This document shows, piece after piece, positions 1 through 9,323 of a DNA stretch of 64,000 bases (positions are counted from its first letter, which is position 1; each line of letters opens with the position of its first letter). The translations under genes were made by a program, and so were the position numbers. The stretch comes from Legionella moravica DSM 19234. Its GTDB lineage: Bacteria > Pseudomonadota > Gammaproteobacteria > Legionellales > Legionellaceae. Below the pieces are notes generated by a model. The model was not told the origin of the DNA. It was given only the letters and a program-made list of their open reading frames with translations, and ran no database searches. The DNA lies in contig NZ_KE384002.1 of NCBI RefSeq assembly GCF_000423305.1, positions 8,915 to 72,914 of the forward strand, written 5' to 3'.

Positions 1-209
1 ATACGATTTGGTATATCTTGCACGATCTCACCCACTAAAAAATGCTCACATACTGATGTATTCAACTATGGCAACTGCTTGATACTGATATTTTTATGAT
101 GAACCGTATGCTCTTAAATTATTGATAAATATATGAATTAAAAATAATATTGGCAAAGTTGTTAATCATAGCTTATGCTTTTAGTGGTTGCTAATCATGG
201 AGAATAGTT
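1..209. other. Left-edge intergenic sequence with no supported gene
   Basis: AT-rich sequence before the first gene. Short open frames reach the left border on both strands. One is a minus-strand frame over about positions 1-66 without a convincing start, and another is a plus-strand frame that stops near position 80. Neither can be tied to a family from so few codons, so a partial gene running off the left edge can be neither claimed nor excluded. A GGAG ribosome-binding site at about 199-202 belongs to the gene that starts at 210. Confidence 0.4.
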
Positions 210-641
210 ATGAACGTTTGGAAGTCACTATGTGGTTTTTTGATCGCAGTATGTTACTTGCCTTTAGCCATCGCTGCAGGCTCACCTGCTGGAACCTGGA
301 CTACAATTGATGATAAAACAGGTGCCAAGAGAGCTGTAGTTAATTTGTCTATCTCTAATGGTGTTTTAAGCGGATATATAGTCAAAGTTTATCCGCAACC
401 CGGTGATACTGGTATTTGTTCAAAATGCCCTGGAGCATTCAAAGATAAGAAAATTCAGGGAATTGGTTTTATCTGGGGATTAAAAGACGAAGGTAATGGT
501 GTTTGGGGTGGTGGATCAATCCTGGATCCTAAAACGGGTAAAGTTTATAAAGCCAAAATAACCCTTCAAGGTAACAAACTGTATGTTAGAGGTTATGTTG
601 GAGTTTCTGTTCTGGGTCGGACTCAAACCTGGATTAGATAA
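210..641 (+). CDS. Exported DUF2147-family protein
   Basis: A 143-residue small secreted protein. Residues 1-23 form a signal peptide (basic start, hydrophobic core, cleavage expected after Ala-Ile-Ala). The mature part has the DUF2147 pattern: an early Gly-Thr-Trp segment, a Cys-x-x-Cys pair near residues 70-73, and a Gly-Trp/Gly-rich beta-strand region. Members are periplasmic or outer-membrane-associated beta-rich proteins without an established reaction. The start is supported by GGAG seven bases upstream. The gene is monocistronic, with a strong hairpin terminator right after it and dnaB downstream. The family call rests on sequence pattern only and the function is unknown. Confidence 0.75.
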   Translation: MNVWKSLCGFLIAVCYLPLAIAAGSPAGTWTTIDDKTGAKRAVVNLSISNGVLSGYIVKVYPQPGDTGICSKCPGAFKDKKIQGIGFIWGLKDEGNGVWGGGSILDPKTGKVYKAKITLQGNKLYVRGYVGVSVLGRTQTWIR

Positions 642-662
642 GTCGATTTTAAAAAATAACAT

Positions 663-691
663 AAAAAGGCACACTAAAGTGTGCCTTTTTT
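663..691 (+). terminator. Rho-independent terminator after the DUF2147 gene
   Basis: A perfect 12-bp inverted repeat, 663-674 against 679-690, with a TAAA loop and a run of T at the end of the stem. The 5' arm begins with five A, so the hairpin could terminate transcription in either direction. It separates the exported-protein gene from dnaB. Confidence 0.85.
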
Positions 692-756
692 ATTAAAAGC
701 ACATTACAATGATAGACCTGAAAAAGTTTATCTAATTTAACTATTGTGCCGCAACC

Positions 757-2139
757 ATGCTAGAGCTTCAAACTTCTAAAAAATCAGTTGATCCCCTGAA
801 AAGGCCACCTCACTCTGCAGAGGCAGAGCAATCTATTATTGGTGGTTTAATGCTGGATAATCAGGTTTGGGACAAAATCAGTACCAAATTATGTGAGGGA
901 GATTTTTATCGTACGGAACATCGAATTTTATTTCGTTCTATTGCCGCTTTAGCCAAAAAGGATCAACCCTTTGATGTCGTGACTCTTCTTGATGCTTTAA
1001 AGTCTCATAATGAATTGGATGATGCTGGCGGTGAAGCTTATTTATTTGAATTGGCGAATAATACCCCAAGTGTCGCTAACGTGTCGGCCTACGCAGATAT
1101 CGTACGAGAAAAATCAGTCCAACGACAGTTAATCGCTGTAGCGACAGAGATTGCTGATTCAGCATATAATCCCGTAGGAAGGCAAGTACCTGAATTATTG
1201 GATTTGGCAGAATCTAAAGTATTTGCCATCGGGGAGCAAACCGGAGGCGATGGTGGTCCTGAAAATATTAAATCGATTTTAGTTCGCGCAGTCGAAAAAA
1301 TCGATGCTCTGTATCACAGTGGCGATGCAATTACCGGGCTGCCAACGGGACTATCGGATTTAGATGAAATGACATCAGGCTTGCAGCCATCCGATCTCGT
1401 TATCGTTGCGGGTCGTCCGTCCATGGGTAAAACAACATTAGTTATGAATATGGCGGAGCATGCTGCGATTAAAGTGGGTAAACCAGTATTGGTTTTTTCT
1501 ATGGAAATGCCCTCGGATTCACTGGCGATGAGAATGATGTCTTCTCTGGGGCGTATCGATCAGCATCGTATTAGAACCGGTAAACTGGATGATGATGATT
1601 GGCCTCGTGTTACCTCTGCCGTACACATGCTTTCTGAAGCACCGTTTTTTATTGATGATACTCCAGCGTTAAGTCCCGGGGAAATGAGAGCTCGTGCCAG
1701 ACGCTTGGCAAAAGAGCATGGCGCTTTGGGATTAATCGTAGTGGATTATTTGCAATTAATGAAAGTACCAGGTTTTGGTGCTGACAACAGAACTGCGGAA
1801 ATATCTGAAATTTCACGAAGCTTGAAATCTCTGGCCAAGGAATTACAGGTACCTGTAATTGCCTTGTCCCAGTTGAATCGAAGTTTGGAGCAACGCGCTG
1901 ATAAACGTCCAGTTATGTCTGACTTAAGGGAATCGGGCGCTATTGAGCAGGATGCGGACTTAATCTGCTTTATTTATCGAGACGAGGTCTATAATGAGGA
2001 TAGTCCTGATAAAGGCACGGCTGAAATTATCATCGCCAAGCAAAGAAATGGACCAATTGGTAAAGTTCGAGTAGCGTTCCTTGGTAAATTTACTCGATTT
2101 GAGGATTTGGCTTTCAATGGGTATCAAGGGGTAGATTAA
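757..2139 (+). CDS. dnaB: Replicative DNA helicase DnaB
   Basis: A 460-residue hexameric 5'-3' helicase that unwinds DNA at the replication fork and recruits primase. The N-terminal DnaB domain starts around residue 18 ([14 protein letters not shown], the classic opening), and a linker leads to the RecA-like helicase domain. Walker A is GRPSMGKTT at about 219-227, with the catalytic Lys at 225. A Walker B-like VVDYLQL segment and the ALSQLNR motif follow. Length is normal for the family and no intein is present. The ATG has no obvious Shine-Dalgarno sequence. alr begins one base after the stop codon, so the two genes are probably co-transcribed. Confidence 0.97.
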   Translation: MLELQTSKKSVDPLKRPPHSAEAEQSIIGGLMLDNQVWDKISTKLCEGDFYRTEHRILFRSIAALAKKDQPFDVVTLLDALKSHNELDDAGGEAYLFELANNTPSVANVSAYADIVREKSVQRQLIAVATEIADSAYNPVGRQVPELLDLAESKVFAIGEQTGGDGGPENIKSILVRAVEKIDALYHSGDAITGLPTGLSDLDEMTSGLQPSDLVIVAGRPSMGKTTLVMNMAEHAAIKVGKPVLVFSMEMPSDSLAMRMMSSLGRIDQHRIRTGKLDDDDWPRVTSAVHMLSEAPFFIDDTPALSPGEMRARARRLAKEHGALGLIVVDYLQLMKVPGFGADNRTAEISEISRSLKSLAKELQVPVIALSQLNRSLEQRADKRPVMSDLRESGAIEQDADLICFIYRDEVYNEDSPDKGTAEIIIAKQRNGPIGKVRVAFLGKFTRFEDLAFNGYQGVD

Positions 2140-2140
2140 G

Positions 2141-3214
2141 GTGTCAAGACCTACCAGACTGGTAATAGAACCCAGTGCGCTATTGCATAATTTATTACAG
2201 ATACGGCGATTTGCTCCAGGTAAAAAAATAATTGCCATGGTTAAAGCCAATGCCTATGGCTGCGGTATTAAAGCGGTAATCCCTGTACTCGAAGGGCAGG
2301 TAGATGGCTTCGGAGTTGCCTGCCTTGAAGAAGCCCTAGCCATCAGAGCAATGGGGAGTCAGACTCAATGCATCCTTTTTCAGGGAGTATTCAGTCCTGA
2401 TGAATTATTAATCGTCGCTCAAAATCAATTCGGTTGCGTACTGCATCATCCTCATCAATTAGAATGGCTTATGAATACTCCGTTACCTACCCCAATTAAA
2501 CTATGGGTTAAGGTCAATACGGGTATGCATCGATTAGGATTTAAAGTCCAGGAAATTCAGGACATAATGAGTGCCTTGCAATCCTGTCCATGGGTTGATA
2601 AGGATATTGGGTTAATGACTCATTTGGCTTGTGCTGATGAATCTCATAGACAAGAGAATCTTCACCAGATTTCTTTATTTGAGAATATAAACGTACCTGG
2701 ATTCAGTCAGCGCAGTGTTGCCAATTCAGCAGCGATCATTTCATTTCCAGAAACTCATGGTGATGTGGTAAGGCCTGGCATTATGCTGTATGGCGTGTCA
2801 CCGTTTGCACATCAGACGGCTCCGGAATTGGGACTCATTCCGGTAATGCGCTTTATGTCTGCTATTAGTGCCATCCATTACCATCCTGCTCATGCTCAAG
2901 TGGGTTATGGCGGCACGTGGAAAAGTGATAAACCTTCAGTGATAGGCATTGTCGCGGCAGGATACGGTGATGGATATCCCAGACATATCACTCCCGGGAC
3001 ACCGGTCTGGGTTTGTGGCAGAGAAGTGGTTATTGTCGGTAGAGTATCCATGGATATGATGGCAGTTGATTTAACGGATCATCCTGAAGTTAAAATAGGT
3101 GATCCGGTTGAACTTTGGGGAAATCATATTCTGGTTGAACGAATTGCGCAATCTGCTGGAACTATAGGCTATGAATTGTTATGCCAGATCTCCGAACGGG
3201 TGCGTCACGATTAG
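2141..3214 (+). CDS. alr: Alanine racemase
   Basis: A 357-residue PLP enzyme that interconverts L- and D-alanine for peptidoglycan. The PLP lysine is K35 in the MVKANAYG motif. The second catalytic base is Y256 in GYGGTW, and the RPGIMLYG segment near 211-218 is also typical. The start is GTG, one base after dnaB, with an AAGGGG-like ribosome-binding site inside the dnaB end. A dnaB-alr order is common in gammaproteobacteria. The sequence appears complete with both catalytic residues. Confidence 0.96.
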   Translation: MSRPTRLVIEPSALLHNLLQIRRFAPGKKIIAMVKANAYGCGIKAVIPVLEGQVDGFGVACLEEALAIRAMGSQTQCILFQGVFSPDELLIVAQNQFGCVLHHPHQLEWLMNTPLPTPIKLWVKVNTGMHRLGFKVQEIQDIMSALQSCPWVDKDIGLMTHLACADESHRQENLHQISLFENINVPGFSQRSVANSAAIISFPETHGDVVRPGIMLYGVSPFAHQTAPELGLIPVMRFMSAISAIHYHPAHAQVGYGGTWKSDKPSVIGIVAAGYGDGYPRHITPGTPVWVCGREVVIVGRVSMDMMAVDLTDHPEVKIGDPVELWGNHILVERIAQSAGTIGYELLCQISERVRHD

Positions 3215-3352
3215 TGTCTTGATAGGATTTTATCTTTGCTGGTTTCTATTTATGAAACTGTAATTTGAGGTGAAATACCAAACTATGGATAATATCTGAT
3301 CGTGATGGTAGAATGACAACCGATTTGTAACTCATTAATCAGGTGAACTGTA

Positions 3353-3802
3353 ATGAAAAAATTAACTGTTGCATCGTTATCTTTGTCGTTTTTGTTAGTT
3401 GGTTGTGCGCCAATAAATAATGAAGGCGTAGGTACAATTTCAGGTGGTGTTGTCGGTGGATTATTAGGCAGTCAATTTGGCGGCGGTTCAGGAAAAGTAA
3501 TGGCTGCAGCTGGAGGCGCTCTTTTAGGGGCTTACTTAGGCGGTCAAATTGGTAAAACTATGGACAGGCAGGATCGTCTGGAGATGCAGCGCGCTTTAGA
3601 AACTGCTCCAACAGGCAGGGCAGTGGTATGGTCTAATCCTGATAATGGAAATCGTTATACGGTACAACCAACAAGAACCTATTATCAAGCACAACAACCT
3701 TGTCGTGAATACATAACCAAAGCCTTAATCGGCGGTAAAACACAGCAAATCTACGGTAAGGCATGTCGTCAGGCCGATGGTTCCTGGCGTGTAGTGAATT
3801 AA
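3353..3802 (+). CDS. Glycine-zipper lipoprotein, 17-kDa surface antigen type
   Basis: A 149-residue lipoprotein. The signal peptide ends in the lipobox LVGC, with Cys18 as the acylation site. Residues 25-66 are a glycine-zipper hydrophobic segment (repeated Gly-Gly and Gly-x-x-x-Gly), as in the Rickettsia 17-kDa antigen, SlyB and PcP. The C-terminal half is a small beta-domain with two Cys (about residues 117 and 138). It probably sits in the outer membrane facing the periplasm. AGGTGA lies nine bases before the ATG. Such proteins are thought to support envelope integrity, but the exact role is not shown here. Confidence 0.85.
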   Translation: MKKLTVASLSLSFLLVGCAPINNEGVGTISGGVVGGLLGSQFGGGSGKVMAAAGGALLGAYLGGQIGKTMDRQDRLEMQRALETAPTGRAVVWSNPDNGNRYTVQPTRTYYQAQQPCREYITKALIGGKTQQIYGKACRQADGSWRVVN

Positions 3803-3835
3803 TTTGTTGTTTATTTTCAAATAATAAATAAATTA

Positions 3836-3995
3836 GGGGCTATTGACATTTCATTATGTTCAAGTCTACTTTCCGCGACTTGTTCGCGGAATCGATAGAT
3901 CTTTCGCAAAACAAGAATATATTGCGCCTATAAAGAGTGAATTGGATCCCGCGAACAAGTCGCGGGATGTCGAAACTTGAATTGTCAACAGACCC
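3836..3995. repeat. 160-bp MITE-like element, copy 1
   Basis: A non-coding element with imperfect terminal inverted repeats: GGGGCTATTGACATTTCA at the left, and GGGTCTGTTGACAATTCA on reading the right end in reverse complement. Internally it has two GC-rich hairpins (TTCCGCGA/TCGCGGAA and ATCCCGCGA/TCGCGGGAT) whose arms are also complementary to each other, so the whole unit can fold into a large cruciform. A second copy of exactly the same length lies at 9071-9230 and is nearly identical. Both sit just after the end of a gene. No transposase is present. Confidence 0.9.
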
Positions 3996-4241
3996 TGGTT
4001 TTTATCTTTTTATACAAGGGGTATAGACCTTGCCCCCAATACTTCCTTTTAACAAACTCAAATATATTTTTATCCTAAAGTTTCGAGTTATTCGTCTAAG
4101 TGTGTAGTTAATTAACCTGATAAGGTATTTCCCTGGTTCAGTGATTAAATAATAAGCAACATTATCTAAAGAGCTCATCTGTTGTGCTATATTTATACAG
4201 TAAGTTGGCAATAATGGTACTTTGTACTCATGGAGAGTGAA
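3996..4241. other. Intergenic sequence between repeat copy 1 and the CBS gene
   Basis: About 245 bases of AT-rich sequence. It presumably carries the promoter of the CBS-domain gene, but no clear -35/-10 pair was identified. An 82-codon minus-strand open frame spans it and overlaps the CBS gene start. It has no recognisable family features and was not accepted as a gene. Confidence 0.4.
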
Positions 4242-4676
4242 ATGGCTCACTTAATTTACAGTTTGTTACCCATGCCACCACGGAAAATTGTTTACATCCA
4301 TCCTCACGAAAGTGTAAAAAGATGTATTGATTTAATGGTGGATCACGATATAGGCGCAGTTGTGGTCGTCGATGAGAATAATCAACTGGTTGGTATTGTT
4401 AGTGAACGAGATATTGTGCGATCCTGTTTGCATCGGTGTGTCGATCTCAATACAGGCAGAGTATCTGAAATAGTCTACTCGAATGTCAGCATACTCAGTC
4501 CCCATGATACTGTTGAAAAAGCCATGCAAATAATCACCCAGACGAAAAGAAGACATCTTCTGATTCGTGAAAACGAAGAGTTTCTGGCAATATTGTCCAT
4601 TGGAGATTTGCTTTTGCATTTACTCGATGACAAAGCAAGAGTAATAGAGCATCTGGAACAGTACATTCATATGTAA
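4242..4676 (+). CDS. CBS-domain pair protein
   Basis: A 144-residue cytoplasmic protein made of two CBS domains (Bateman module), roughly residues 10-65 and 75-130. GIVSERDIVR in the first domain and the ISIGDLL-like segment in the second are typical CBS ends. Such stand-alone pairs bind adenine nucleotides and act as energy or redox sensors, but the partner is not evident. The ATG at 4242 is preferred over the in-frame ATG at 4230 because GGAG (4231-4234) sits seven bases before it. It has no clear operon partner. Confidence 0.85.
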   Translation: MAHLIYSLLPMPPRKIVYIHPHESVKRCIDLMVDHDIGAVVVVDENNQLVGIVSERDIVRSCLHRCVDLNTGRVSEIVYSNVSILSPHDTVEKAMQIITQTKRRHLLIRENEEFLAILSIGDLLLHLLDDKARVIEHLEQYIHM

Positions 4677-4813
4677 ATTGTGTTCTTTCTCAATTGTACA
4701 ATGAGCGCACCTATATTTGTTGGCCATTTGATTCTTGAATTCATTGTAGACACTTCATTGCTCAAAATGATTCCCGAGTGCTATAGTAAACTTTTGAATT
4801 AAATAATTAATCT

Positions 4814-5983
4814 ATGACTACAACATTACGGATCTTTTTTTTGTTTCTGGCGGTATGCATCAATCTTTGTGCAGCTGATACTCCCTCCGTCTGGTATACC
4901 TCCAAAGGAGATAAAGAGGTCACTATTAATGTTGAATTGTACTTATCTACGACGTGTAAGTATTGTCATAAAGCAGATGCGTTTTTTACTGAATTGCAAG
5001 CGAATACTCCCTGGTTGCATATACAGCGTTATGTGATTAACGAAGATAAAAACGCACTGACTCGGTTTAATCAATTACTTTCAGAACAGAATATGTACGA
5101 TTTTAGTGTGCCTTCTGTATTTTTTTGTAATTCGCGCTGGATTGGATTTGCATCAAATCAGACTACAGGAAAAGATCTGCTCCGAGGATTGACCTACTGT
5201 AAAAATGAAATTGAAAAAAAAGGAACATTATCACCAGTTACCGTTAATGTATTAAAACGCTGGGCACATGCTAATTTGTTTGATTCATCGATGATAGAAA
5301 AGCCATCAGCAGCCAAATATATTGGAACCATTGCACTAATGGATGCTTTTAATCCTTGTGCTTTCTTTTGCCTCGCTGGATTTTTTGCCCTTCTTTTTCT
5401 TCAGGAGGAGAGAAAAAATCAGTTTATGGCAGGGATATTATTTATTTTGACTGTTGGGGGCGTACATTATTTCCAACAAGCTCATGCGAGTACTTTTTTT
5501 GGATTGTTTCCTTTACTTCGTGTGCCGGCAGCATTAACGGGTTTATTTACCTTTTATCTGGCTGGGCAGTATTATAGAAAGCGCTCATCAGCTCATTTAT
5601 TCTTTTTATTAACTTTTTTACTGGCATTTATGATTCAGTCCTATCAACAAACCTGCATCATGAACTGGTCGTATATTTTTGGGCAATGGTTATATAATCA
5701 GCAGTTAAATAATGCTCAATTGATAGCGTATCAATTAGCATATCAGGGTATTTATTTATTATTTTTGTTTATTACTCTTGTGTTCTACATCTTGCTCATT
5801 CGTATGGAATTTTTAGCAAAGTTCCGGAATCAGTTGAAGACGATTGGATTATTATACATTATGGCTATAGGATTAATGTTAATCATTTATCCCTTGGCCT
5901 TGGCTAACTTGGTACTGTCTTTAATTACGGTACTCGTATTATTTGTTTGTGGTTGGATTTTAAGCAGATTCCGAGGGCAGTGA
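4814..5983 (+). CDS. Exported thioredoxin-fold domain fused to DsbD/CcdA-like membrane domain
   Basis: A 389-residue protein. Residues 1-21 are a signal sequence. Residues 35-130 form a thioredoxin or glutaredoxin-like fold with a C48-x-x-C51 redox pair and a cis-Pro-type SVPSVFF segment near 99-104. Residues 168-389 are strongly hydrophobic with about six membrane spans. The first of these carries Asn-Pro-Cys (180-182) and another Cys at 186, reminiscent of the Pro-Cys motif in the first CcdA/DsbD membrane helix. A role moving reducing equivalents across the inner membrane to periplasmic disulfides is inferred. In DsbD the membrane domain precedes the C-terminal thioredoxin domain, so this order is unusual. 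Confidence 0.65.
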   Translation: MTTTLRIFFLFLAVCINLCAADTPSVWYTSKGDKEVTINVELYLSTTCKYCHKADAFFTELQANTPWLHIQRYVINEDKNALTRFNQLLSEQNMYDFSVPSVFFCNSRWIGFASNQTTGKDLLRGLTYCKNEIEKKGTLSPVTVNVLKRWAHANLFDSSMIEKPSAAKYIGTIALMDAFNPCAFFCLAGFFALLFLQEERKNQFMAGILFILTVGGVHYFQQAHASTFFGLFPLLRVPAALTGLFTFYLAGQYYRKRSSAHLFFLLTFLLAFMIQSYQQTCIMNWSYIFGQWLYNQQLNNAQLIAYQLAYQGIYLLFLFITLVFYILLIRMEFLAKFRNQLKTIGLLYIMAIGLMLIIYPLALANLVLSLITVLVLFVCGWILSRFRGQ

Positions 5984-6097
5984 AACGATTGAACAATAAA
6001 ATAAATGCAGCGTTTTGATCCTTTCTGGATTTGTAGAATACACTTAATTATGGATAAGGTCATCACACTGAGTGATGTATAGGGAGGAATTCCTGAT

Positions 6098-6364
6098 ATG
6101 GATGATTCAAAATACACGCATTTATTTCCGATTGCCATAGAAGTCCAGCAAGGTGAGCAATACTATTGGTGCAGTTGTGGCAGAAGTAATAACCAACCTT
6201 TTTGTGATAAACAAGATTGTGGGACACAATCGGTATATTATTTAGCTGATTTATCAGAAGAAGTTTATTTTTGTAATTGCAAACAAACTAAAAATCCGCC
6301 ACTTTGTGATGGATCGCATGCTAAATTATTACTTGAAATAGTAAAAAAAAGACAGAATAAATGA
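6098..6364 (+). CDS. Tandem CDGSH-type iron-sulfur protein
   Basis: An 88-residue protein with two CDGSH-like segments. The second is canonical: C59-x-C61, C70, and His74 in CDGSH, the 3Cys-1His ligand set for a 2Fe-2S cluster. The first has C25-x-C27 and C36 but reads CDKQD, so Asp40 occupies the usual His position, followed by Cys41. CDGSH proteins take part in redox or Fe-S cluster handling, and the bacterial versions are soluble. GGAGG lies ten bases before the ATG. It is followed 21 bases later by the diguanylate cyclase gene, possibly one transcript. Confidence 0.85.
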   Translation: MDDSKYTHLFPIAIEVQQGEQYYWCSCGRSNNQPFCDKQDCGTQSVYYLADLSEEVYFCNCKQTKNPPLCDGSHAKLLLEIVKKRQNK

Positions 6365-6385
6365 CTTAAGAAAAGGATTTCTTAA

Positions 6386-7936
6386 ATGATCGATCAAGAG
6401 CTTAAGAAGAAAATAATTAATACCATTGGTCGTTATGAAACAAAATGCGACAAAATGCAATTGCAGATTAATGCATTAAAAAATGCAATCAATCAATTGA
6501 TCATCACACCCTTGGGTGTTCATTATGATATGGATGAGCAACTTTCTAAATTTCGTGATCAACTGGATGCAGAATTTGATCCTGCTGCATTGGAAAAAAA
6601 GGTAAATGCTCTGGTTGAATTATTTACCAAAATAAAAAATAAAAACACTGAAAGCTCCAGGATGATTTCAGGTTTAATTAAACAAGGTGTTGATTCGGTA
6701 AGTCGTCTTGCCAATAAATCTCATGATAAAAGAGCCGTGACCAAACTACAAAAAATGCTGGATTCAGAAGTAGAGAATCAGGCTATTCTGGTTCATTTTA
6801 ATCAAGTACTTACCCAATGTGTGTCTTCGGTTATTAAAGATCTTGAGGAGCGCTCCAAGGATTCATCTACACCTCAGACATTAAATATTAAAGACGGACA
6901 AATTAGCTTAAAAATTAATGATAGCCTTTATCAGTTAATTGATCATTTATCCATTCCTCAGGATTTGGATGCCAAAAGAGAAGAGATAAAAATAATTTTG
7001 GAACATCAATTAACCAATGAAGATTTAAATAAAATAATTGATGGATTAACGGATTTGGTTGTTGATGCTTTTAATTTAGAGCAAAACAGATTTAAAGGAT
7101 TTCTTTACCAATTAACCAATCAGCTTCATGATTTTGATCTGTATTTAAAGAAATCCTCAAAAAACAGTAAGGATTCTTCATCTGAATGCCGTCAATTAGA
7201 GCATGGGATTCAAGATAATATTGATCAGATTAAGAATCATTTGGACACTTCTAAAACCATTGAAGAGTTATCAGCAAAAATCAGTCAAAATCTGGATCAT
7301 ATCGGAGAACGAATAAGAACATTTCGAGAGAATGAACAATTGCGTGAAAAAGAATTGGAACAGCAGATTGTAACATTGCAATCAAAACTTGCCGATTCTG
7401 AGCATTATGCAGATGAGATAAAGAATCTTCTTTCTTTTCAAAAATACAAAATAAATCATGATAGTTTAACGAGCTTGCCGAATCGTGAAGCTTACGAAGA
7501 GCATATTCTCGATTCATTTCAGCGATGGAAAGTTCATTCCAGAGTTTTATCCCTGGCTGTAGGGGATATTGATCACTTCAAATACATCAATGATAATTTT
7601 GGTCATTTGGCTGGGGATAAGGTTCTCAAAAAGGTAGCCATGATTTTGAGATCGTCTGTTCGCAAGCTTGATTTTATTGCTCGATTTGGCGGTGAGGAAT
7701 TCGTGTTCATTTTTGAAGATACTCCAGGGCATCAGGCTCATTCTGTTTTGGAGAATTTACGAAAACTCGTCGAAGACTGTCAGTTTTATTATCGAGATAA
7801 AAAAGTTGATGTAACCATTTCTTTTGGTTTGACAACTGTTGTCGATGGAGATGATATTGAAAGTTTATTCATGCGAGCTGATAAAGCGATGTATACAGCC
7901 AAAAATAGTGGACGAAATCGAATTGAAATACTTTAA
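6386..7936 (+). CDS. Diguanylate cyclase with long N-terminal helical region (GGDEF)
   Basis: A 516-residue predicted soluble protein. Residues 1-345 are charged and helix-rich with likely coiled coils (the stretch around 300-345 is especially so), and no membrane segment is visible. Residues 350-516 are a GGDEF domain that makes cyclic-di-GMP from two GTP. The active-site loop is GGEEF at 435-439, which is catalytically competent. The inhibitory I-site RxxD is present as R426-K-L-D429, exactly five residues before it, so feedback inhibition by product is expected. The DGLT-equivalent entry DSLTSLPNR is intact. AAAGGA lies eight bases upstream of the ATG. The N-terminal sensor is not recognised. 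Confidence 0.93.
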   Translation: MIDQELKKKIINTIGRYETKCDKMQLQINALKNAINQLIITPLGVHYDMDEQLSKFRDQLDAEFDPAALEKKVNALVELFTKIKNKNTESSRMISGLIKQGVDSVSRLANKSHDKRAVTKLQKMLDSEVENQAILVHFNQVLTQCVSSVIKDLEERSKDSSTPQTLNIKDGQISLKINDSLYQLIDHLSIPQDLDAKREEIKIILEHQLTNEDLNKIIDGLTDLVVDAFNLEQNRFKGFLYQLTNQLHDFDLYLKKSSKNSKDSSSECRQLEHGIQDNIDQIKNHLDTSKTIEELSAKISQNLDHIGERIRTFRENEQLREKELEQQIVTLQSKLADSEHYADEIKNLLSFQKYKINHDSLTSLPNREAYEEHILDSFQRWKVHSRVLSLAVGDIDHFKYINDNFGHLAGDKVLKKVAMILRSSVRKLDFIARFGGEEFVFIFEDTPGHQAHSVLENLRKLVEDCQFYYRDKKVDVTISFGLTTVVDGDDIESLFMRADKAMYTAKNSGRNRIEIL

Positions 7937-8053
7937 TGATGCTTGTAAAGAGTGCTTTTGTGCTCGATTAGTCCTTTTGCTTGAAGTAAATTAGACTTGA
8001 TCTTGTACCCATGATTTGGGATTATCTAAATTCTTGGTTTTTAGGGCATTACT

Positions 8054-9049
8054 ATGAGTAAACTGATTGATATTCCAGTTGTTGTTGAAAGCGGGCAAAA
8101 ATATAAAACCTCAAATGGGGTTACCGCAATTAAAGATGGAGTGAAGTCAACCGGTCTCGCTCATGAGCGCTTGCCAAAACCCAAATGGTTACGAATTGTA
8201 AATCACACCACTCCTGCATACAACCAGGTTAAGGAACAGGTGCAAAAGCATCGTCTGGCCACGGTATGTGAGGAAGCCAAATGCCCTAACATCGCTGAAT
8301 GTTGGTCGCATGGAACCGCTACTATTATGCTCATGGGGGCTGTTTGTACTCGAGCATGCAAATTTTGTGCTGTTGATACCGGGAATCCTCACGGGTGGCT
8401 TGACAAGGACGAGCCTGATAACACCGCGAATACCGTTGCTCTTATGAATCTTGATTATGTTGTTTTAACCTCGGTCAACAGAGATGATTTACCTGATGGT
8501 GGAGCAAATCATTATGCCAAAACAATTCAAGCGATCAAACAACGTTCTCCACGAACCAAAGTCGAGGCATTGACTCCAGATTTTCAGGGTATTGAACGCG
8601 ATGTAGCCGTTCTTCTGGATAGCGGTGTTGATGTTTTTGCGCAAAATGTAGAGACGGTAGAGCGTTTGACCCACCCAGTTCGAGATAATCGAGCGGGATA
8701 TCATCAAACGTTAAAAGTATTGGCTTATGCAAAACGTTACCGACCTGATGTTTTAACCAAAACCAGTCTGATGCTGGGCTTGGGAGAAACGACTGAAGAA
8801 ATCATTCAGACTATGGATGATTTGCGAGCTCATCAAGTGGATATTTTAACTTTAGGGCAGTACCTTCAACCGACAAAAAATCATTTGCCAATTGCACGTT
8901 ATGTAACCCCGGAAACATTTGCCGAATTAAGACAAATTGGCTTGGAAAAAGGCTTTTTTGAAGTAGCCTCCGGACCTTTAGTACGTTCCAGTTACAGAGC
9001 CGATCGTGTTTTCAAAAGAGATAATTTAGGTTTGGAAGAACCTAAGTAA
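8054..9049 (+). CDS. lipA: Lipoyl synthase
   Basis: A 331-residue radical-SAM enzyme that inserts two sulfurs into octanoyl groups on lipoyl-dependent proteins. The radical-SAM cluster ligands are C98, C102 and C105 (CTRACKFC). The auxiliary cluster is bound by C72, C77 and C83, with the C-terminal RSSYRAD serine. Length is normal. The ATG has only a weak ribosome-binding site. No lipB partner is adjacent in this window. A 160-bp repeat element starts 21 bases after the stop codon. Confidence 0.96.
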   Translation: MSKLIDIPVVVESGQKYKTSNGVTAIKDGVKSTGLAHERLPKPKWLRIVNHTTPAYNQVKEQVQKHRLATVCEEAKCPNIAECWSHGTATIMLMGAVCTRACKFCAVDTGNPHGWLDKDEPDNTANTVALMNLDYVVLTSVNRDDLPDGGANHYAKTIQAIKQRSPRTKVEALTPDFQGIERDVAVLLDSGVDVFAQNVETVERLTHPVRDNRAGYHQTLKVLAYAKRYRPDVLTKTSLMLGLGETTEEIIQTMDDLRAHQVDILTLGQYLQPTKNHLPIARYVTPETFAELRQIGLEKGFFEVASGPLVRSSYRADRVFKRDNLGLEEPK

Positions 9050-9070
9050 TGATTCAAGTAGAGTTCATTA

Positions 9071-9230
9071 GGGGCTGTTGACATTTCATTATATTCAAAC
9101 CTACTTTCCGCGATTTGTTCGCGGAATCGATAGATATTGCTCAAAACAAGAATATATTGCGCCTATAAAGATTGAATTGGATCCCGTGAACAAGTCGCGG
9201 GACGTTGAAACATGAATTGTCAACAGCCCC
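9071..9230. repeat. 160-bp MITE-like element, copy 2
   Basis: This is the same unit as at 3836-3995, with cleaner ends: GGGGCTGTTGACATTTCA at the left and GGGGCTGTTGACAATTCA from the right in reverse complement. The flanks read TA/GGGG and CCCC/TA, so the palindrome extends to a TA on each side, which may be the target dinucleotide. The internal hairpins TTCCGCGA-TCGCGGAA and the ACAAGTCGCGGGA arm are conserved between copies, with a few compensating or wobble changes. It lies in the 273-base gap between lipA and the 654-residue orphan gene. Confidence 0.9.
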
Positions 9231-9323
9231 TAGTATAATTAAATGCCTCATATTCTGGTTCAACTTCTGTAACAACTGGTATATAATGAGCCCAATTTGG
9301 TTTTATTAGAGACAGTTGATTGA

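Noticed and set aside
1-66. Possible partial minus-strand gene at the left edge (a short frame reading VGEIVQDIPNR)
   Set aside because: It is too short and lacks a convincing start; coding could not be told from chance.
3836-3995. Repeat copies as CRISPR repeats or tRNA-like genes
   Set aside because: There is no regular spacer array and no tRNA arms; the terminal inverted repeats and paired hairpins fit a MITE-like element.
4002-4250. 82-codon minus-strand open frame downstream of repeat copy 1
   Set aside because: It overlaps the start of the CBS gene, has no recognisable family features and lies in AT-rich promoter sequence.
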